From the IMG/VR virus record IMGVR_UViG_3300009034_000001, positions 177,415 to 241,414 of that record: a DNA stretch of 64,000 bases; one strand, given 5' to 3'. The translations under genes were made by a program, and so were the position numbers. Below the pieces are notes generated by a model that worked only from the letters and a program-made list of their open reading frames with translations, searched no databases and was not told where the DNA came from. How positions within the stretch are numbered: the first letter of the stretch is position 1; each line of letters starts with the position of its first letter. The stretch is from a virus. Below, in pieces: positions 61,346 to 64,000 of the stretch.

Positions 61346-61965
61346 CTCCTTTTTCGCCTATAGCCTCCTTTGTTGTGTTTAGGTTTTTCATAAATACTTA
61401 CAATCTCAGCTCCTAGAATTTTCTCCATCCTTTTCAAGGCAAATTCATGTGCCTGTTCATCAAAGTCTGCCACACCCTCCTTTAATACGTACACCTTATA
61501 ATCACGATCTCTTAGGTCACTAGTAGTTTCCATTACACATATGGAGGTACATACGCCTACTATATATACTTCATCAATTCTCTCATGATCTAAAATCCCT
61601 TCCAAATGAGTATTATAAAAGGCAGAAAAGCGCCTCTTCCTAACAAGATAGTCATTTGGTACTACCTTTAGAGAATCGACAATCTCCGCACCTTTTGTGC
61701 CTTCAATGCAGTGTTTAGGAAATCGTTCAAATTCCAAATCGTTCTCTTGATGAGAATCTGTCACAAATATAATAACTGCGCCTGCTTTCCTCATATGATC
61801 TAGAGTTTTTTCTATAAAGGAGATAATCCCTCTTGCACTTTCACCGCAGTAAAGGGATCCGTTCTCCTCAATGAAGTCCTTTAACATATCTACAATAATG
61901 AATGCCTTCCGAGGTACTTTTTCCGCACAATATCGAAGTTCTTCACTTGACCATTGTTTTGACAT
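61342..61965 (-). CDS. isochorismatase-family (nicotinamidase-like) hydrolase, 207 aa
   Basis: ATG after GGGAGGAGCGAGG. Catalytic Asp in AFIIVDMLKDF, Lys in VRKRRFSAFYNT, Cys in GVCTSICVMETTSDL: the Asp-Lys-Cys set of isochorismatase-like cysteine hydrolases. Nicotinamidases of this fold deamidate nicotinamide in NAD salvage; substrate not proven. Next to ligA (NAD-using) in a unit. Basic C-terminal tail HNKGGYRRKRR. Confidence 0.85.
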   Translation of the reverse strand: MSKQWSSEELRYCAEKVPRKAFIIVDMLKDFIEENGSLYCGESARGIISFIEKTLDHMRKAGAVIIFVTDSHQENDLEFERFPKHCIEGTKGAEIVDSLKVVPNDYLVRKRRFSAFYNTHLEGILDHERIDEVYIVGVCTSICVMETTSDLRDRDYKVYVLKEGVADFDEQAHEFALKRMEKILGAEIVSIYEKPKHNKGGYRRKRR

Positions 61966-62188
61966 CCTCGCTCCTCCCTTCATGAAATTCCTCTGCCTTT
62001 TGATAGTTCTCTGCTACACTACCACCATGAGATACAGCCGTAATGATCGATATCCAACTGTCACTATCTATTATTAACTTAATAACACCTCTATGTCCGT
62101 GTACTGGTAAATATCCATTTTCAATACATACATCTCCATTTGGTAGCCTGCTGAAATACCAGCCATTTTCATAATGAAATCTATCCAT
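61943..62188 (-). CDS. hypothetical protein, 81 aa
   Basis: MDRFHYENGWYFSRLPNGDV, beta-rich start, then helix; overlaps the hydrolase by 23 bases. SD GGAGGCTTAATAAG. Reminiscent of small phage proteins with GWYFxRxPxG motif. Confidence 0.68.
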   Translation of the reverse strand: MDRFHYENGWYFSRLPNGDVCIENGYLPVHGHRGVIKLIIDSDSWISIITAVSHGGSVAENYQKAEEFHEGRSEDVKTMVK

Positions 62189-62213
62189 CTTATTAAGCCT
62201 CCTGTTGAATAAT

Positions 62214-62438
62214 TTATTTCCACACTGCTGCTTCTACACAGGATTCAAAGTACTCTTTGTTCTTAGCTATTAAACATTCTTCACTACATATATAAGCACA
62301 AAAATCTATTTCTAGCCAAGTAGTAAGTTCTTTACAATTCCAACATGGACGAGGATCCTTTCCTTTCAACATTCCATTATACTGATGTAAGTATTTAGCC
62401 TTTGGGTACTTTTTATCAAATTTCACTTCATCCTCCAA
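62214..62438 (-). CDS. zinc-binding CWNCKELTTW protein, copy 1, 74 aa
   Basis: KFDKKYPKAKYLHQ, PCWNCKELTTWLEIDFCAYI and CSEECLI: the last Cys group plus CxxC make a zinc site. Paralogue of 62993. Confidence 0.76.
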   Translation of the reverse strand: MEDEVKFDKKYPKAKYLHQYNGMLKGKDPRPCWNCKELTTWLEIDFCAYICSEECLIAKNKEYFESCVEAAVWK

Positions 62439-62480
62439 TGCTTTAATCTGAACTACAATTTAAGCTTACTTTTACTTCAA

Positions 62481-62963
62481 TCACTTAACTTCCCTTATGT
62501 AACCTCTCTTCACCATCTCGGGATACTCACCAAAACCACCATCGCTATAACCACGTAGAGGTATAAGCCGCTTACCGCCTGTTCCTCTAACACGATACAG
62601 AGTGGCGCCACTTTTAGCAACAATTCCATAGTATCTTACAATTCCCTTGGGCAGTCTATGAGCAAAGTGAGCAATATCCCTTCTATCACCAACTGAAAGC
62701 ACATGAGAAGGAAGCGAGCCGAATGAGGTACTACCTCCTGGGTGAGTATGAAAGTTAACTAGGTGCTTCTTCCAATCAAAACGTATCCTCATTGTAACAC
62801 CAGTATCATCTCCTTTACTAACAGAAGCTCTATCAAACTTGCCAGACTTGAGAATATAAATGCCAGCCTCGCGTATGGTTACACCTTTAGTCCTTAGTTG
62901 AGTAAACATTGTTCTAAGTTGAGCTCTCGTCATAAGTCTTCCACATCTTCTTTTTCTAGCCAT
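62481..62963 (-). CDS. JAB/MPN-type metalloprotease-like protein, 160 aa
   Basis: VNFHTHPGGS...SLPSHVLSVGDRRDIAHFA: H-x-H-P and S-x-x-D of the JAMM motif, with zinc-binding His and Asp. Such proteins cleave isopeptide or peptide bonds, and in phages may process structural proteins. Start ATG; no clear SD. Confidence 0.78.
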   Translation of the reverse strand: MARKRRCGRLMTRAQLRTMFTQLRTKGVTIREAGIYILKSGKFDRASVSKGDDTGVTMRIRFDWKKHLVNFHTHPGGSTSFGSLPSHVLSVGDRRDIAHFAHRLPKGIVRYYGIVAKSGATLYRVRGTGGKRLIPLRGYSDGGFGEYPEMVKRGYIREVK

Positions 62964-62992
62964 TATATTATCCTAACTTACAAAATGCAGAT

Positions 62993-63208
62993 TTACCTTT
63001 CATCTTGCCTGCCAAATGCTTCACAATATTCTTTATTCTTAATGGCTAAACATTCTTCGCTGCACAGGTAAGCTTGAAAATCCATATCTACCCAAGTAGT
63101 AAGTTCCTTACAATTCCAACATGGCTGAGGATTGTCCTCTTTGCCCTTCAACATACTACCGCACTGCTTTAAATATTCAGCGTTTGGATATTTCTTATCA
63201 AATTTCAT
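62993..63208 (-). CDS. zinc-binding CWNCKELTTW protein, copy 2, 71 aa
   Basis: FDKKYPNAEYLKQCGSMLKG, QPCWNCKELTTWVDMDFQAY, CSEECLA; nearly the same as copy 1. Two copies flank the JAB gene. Confidence 0.76.
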   Translation of the reverse strand: MKFDKKYPNAEYLKQCGSMLKGKEDNPQPCWNCKELTTWVDMDFQAYLCSEECLAIKNKEYCEAFGRQDER

Positions 63209-63212
63209 CTCC

Positions 63213-63410
63213 TTATCTCCTTAACCACACAAATTTCTTTAATCTATACCAATAGGTAGGCTTGAAGTATGGACAATTCCCTTTGCTGTTATATAAACTC
63301 CTTTGTTCATAGTTTATAACGCCCGTGTATTTATTACTAGGAACGTGACTACACATAGTTGAAGTGCTTCTGTTTAAACAATCTTTACAGTATACTTTCA
63401 GGCTAACCAT
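63213..63410 (-). CDS. Cys-containing small protein, 65 aa
   Basis: MVSLKVYCKDCLNRSTSTMC: CxxC near the start with a later Cys; basic C-terminus. SD GGAGGACAAAAA. Confidence 0.68.
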   Translation of the reverse strand: MVSLKVYCKDCLNRSTSTMCSHVPSNKYTGVINYEQRSLYNSKGNCPYFKPTYWYRLKKFVWLRR

Positions 63411-63436
63411 TTTTTGTCCTCCTTATCAAAACTGAC

Positions 63437-64000
63437 TTAAGTGGCTATCAGTTTTTTGAACCCCTCTTCGTTTAATATCTTGACACCCAGTGTCTTTGCC
63501 TTCTCAAGCTTGGATCCAGCTTCTTTACCTACCACTACGAAATCGGTCTTACGACTAACCGAAGAACCAACCAAACCTCCCAACCCCTGAACTATACGTC
63601 TGGCCTCGTCTCTGGTAAAAGACTCTTGTTTACCGGTAAACACAAAAGTTTTGCCCAAAAGTGCAGATTTAATAGCCACTACTTTCTTTTCCTTAACAAT
63701 CTCCACGCCTGCTTTAAGTATCCTTTCTATGATATTTAAGTTGTTCTTATCTTTAAAAAATCCCACTACACTCTTGGCAACCTCTGGTCCTATCTCTTCA
63801 ATGGTCATAAGTTCCTCTTCTCCTGCCCTAAGTGCCTTTATACCCGCGAAATTATCTGCCAATACTTGGGCCACATGCCCGCCCACATGGCGGATTCCCA
63901 GAGCATATAAAAACCTGCCTAAGGTGGTCTTTTTGCTCCTTTCGATGGCCTCCATGATGTTTTGGGCAGACTTCTCAGCCATGCGCTCTAGATTGGCCAG
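63437..64000 (-). CDS. ligA: NAD-dependent DNA ligase, C-terminal part
   Basis: Only the last ~187 residues lie inside the window. EKSAQNIMEAIERSKKTTLG and the adjacent helix-hairpin-helix units (ALGIRHVGGHVA, TIEEIGPEVAKSV), then a BRCT domain GKTFVFTGKQESFTRDEARR. Together these are the HhH and BRCT C-terminal domains of bacterial LigA, which seals nicks using NAD. Adenylation and OB domains are outside. Confidence 0.92.
   Translation of the reverse strand: MANLERMAEKSAQNIMEAIERSKKTTLGRFLYALGIRHVGGHVAQVLADNFAGIKALRAGEEELMTIEEIGPEVAKSVVGFFKDKNNLNIIERILKAGVEIVKEKKVVAIKSALLGKTFVFTGKQESFTRDEARRIVQGLGGLVGSSVSRKTDFVVVGKEAGSKLEKAKTLGVKILNEEGFKKLIAT

Overview
The window looks like the accessory, early-gene side of a large bacteriophage (or phage-like megaplasmid) of a bacterium. 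Almost every credible gene is on the minus strand. Genes are short (most encode 25-170 residues), packed end to end or overlapping by 1-4 bases, and nearly all start behind strong GGAGG-type ribosome binding sites. There is a lone tRNA, a sigma-70-family factor and a repeated bacterial -35/-10 promoter, which argue for a bacterial host. No capsid, tail, terminase or polymerase gene is visible, so the phage assignment is an inference from layout and gene families. The sequence is AT-rich by eye. The two edge genes, a B12-binding radical SAM protein and the C-terminus of NAD-dependent DNA ligase, are both cut by the window.

Reading in the direction of transcription (high to low coordinates). 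64-59 kb: ligA end, small zinc proteins, a JAB-type metalloprotease, an isochorismatase-like hydrolase, a duplicated module of small genes and a RyR-domain protein. 59.1-58.7 kb: a gene-free AT-rich stretch full of short dyads. 58.7-53.5 kb: three genes sharing a C-terminal domain, each followed by a hairpin. 53-46 kb: many small unknowns, zinc ribbons and membrane peptides. 46.2-42.5 kb: a seven-member tandem family (family B). 42-19 kb: a 21-member family of ~105-residue Cys-pair proteins (family A) in arrays at 40.1-41.8, 34.4-36.7 and 28.7-30.2 kb and scattered copies to 19.2 kb, interleaved with exported proteins and membrane peptides. 21.1-20.4 kb: the sigma factor. 19-0 kb: further small genes, a metalloprotease carrying the same C-terminal domain as the 53-58 kb genes, tRNA-Glu, a SLOG protein, a DMP19-like protein, copies of a third dispersed family (family C, N-terminus MCL), and a disrupted HAD phosphatase.

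Six intergenic sites share one promoter: an A/T block, GGTCCCNC, then TTGARG, 17-18 bases and TATATT, all firing leftward. They divide the window into long polycistronic units. The phage sigma factor is a natural candidate to read them, but this is not shown by sequence alone. Decay is visible: an in-frame TGA in the HAD gene, frameshifts in a family C gene and in a zinc ribbon, and a broken duplicate near 61.3 kb. The most striking system is the expansion and mosaic shuffling of family A, which has no function I can name.
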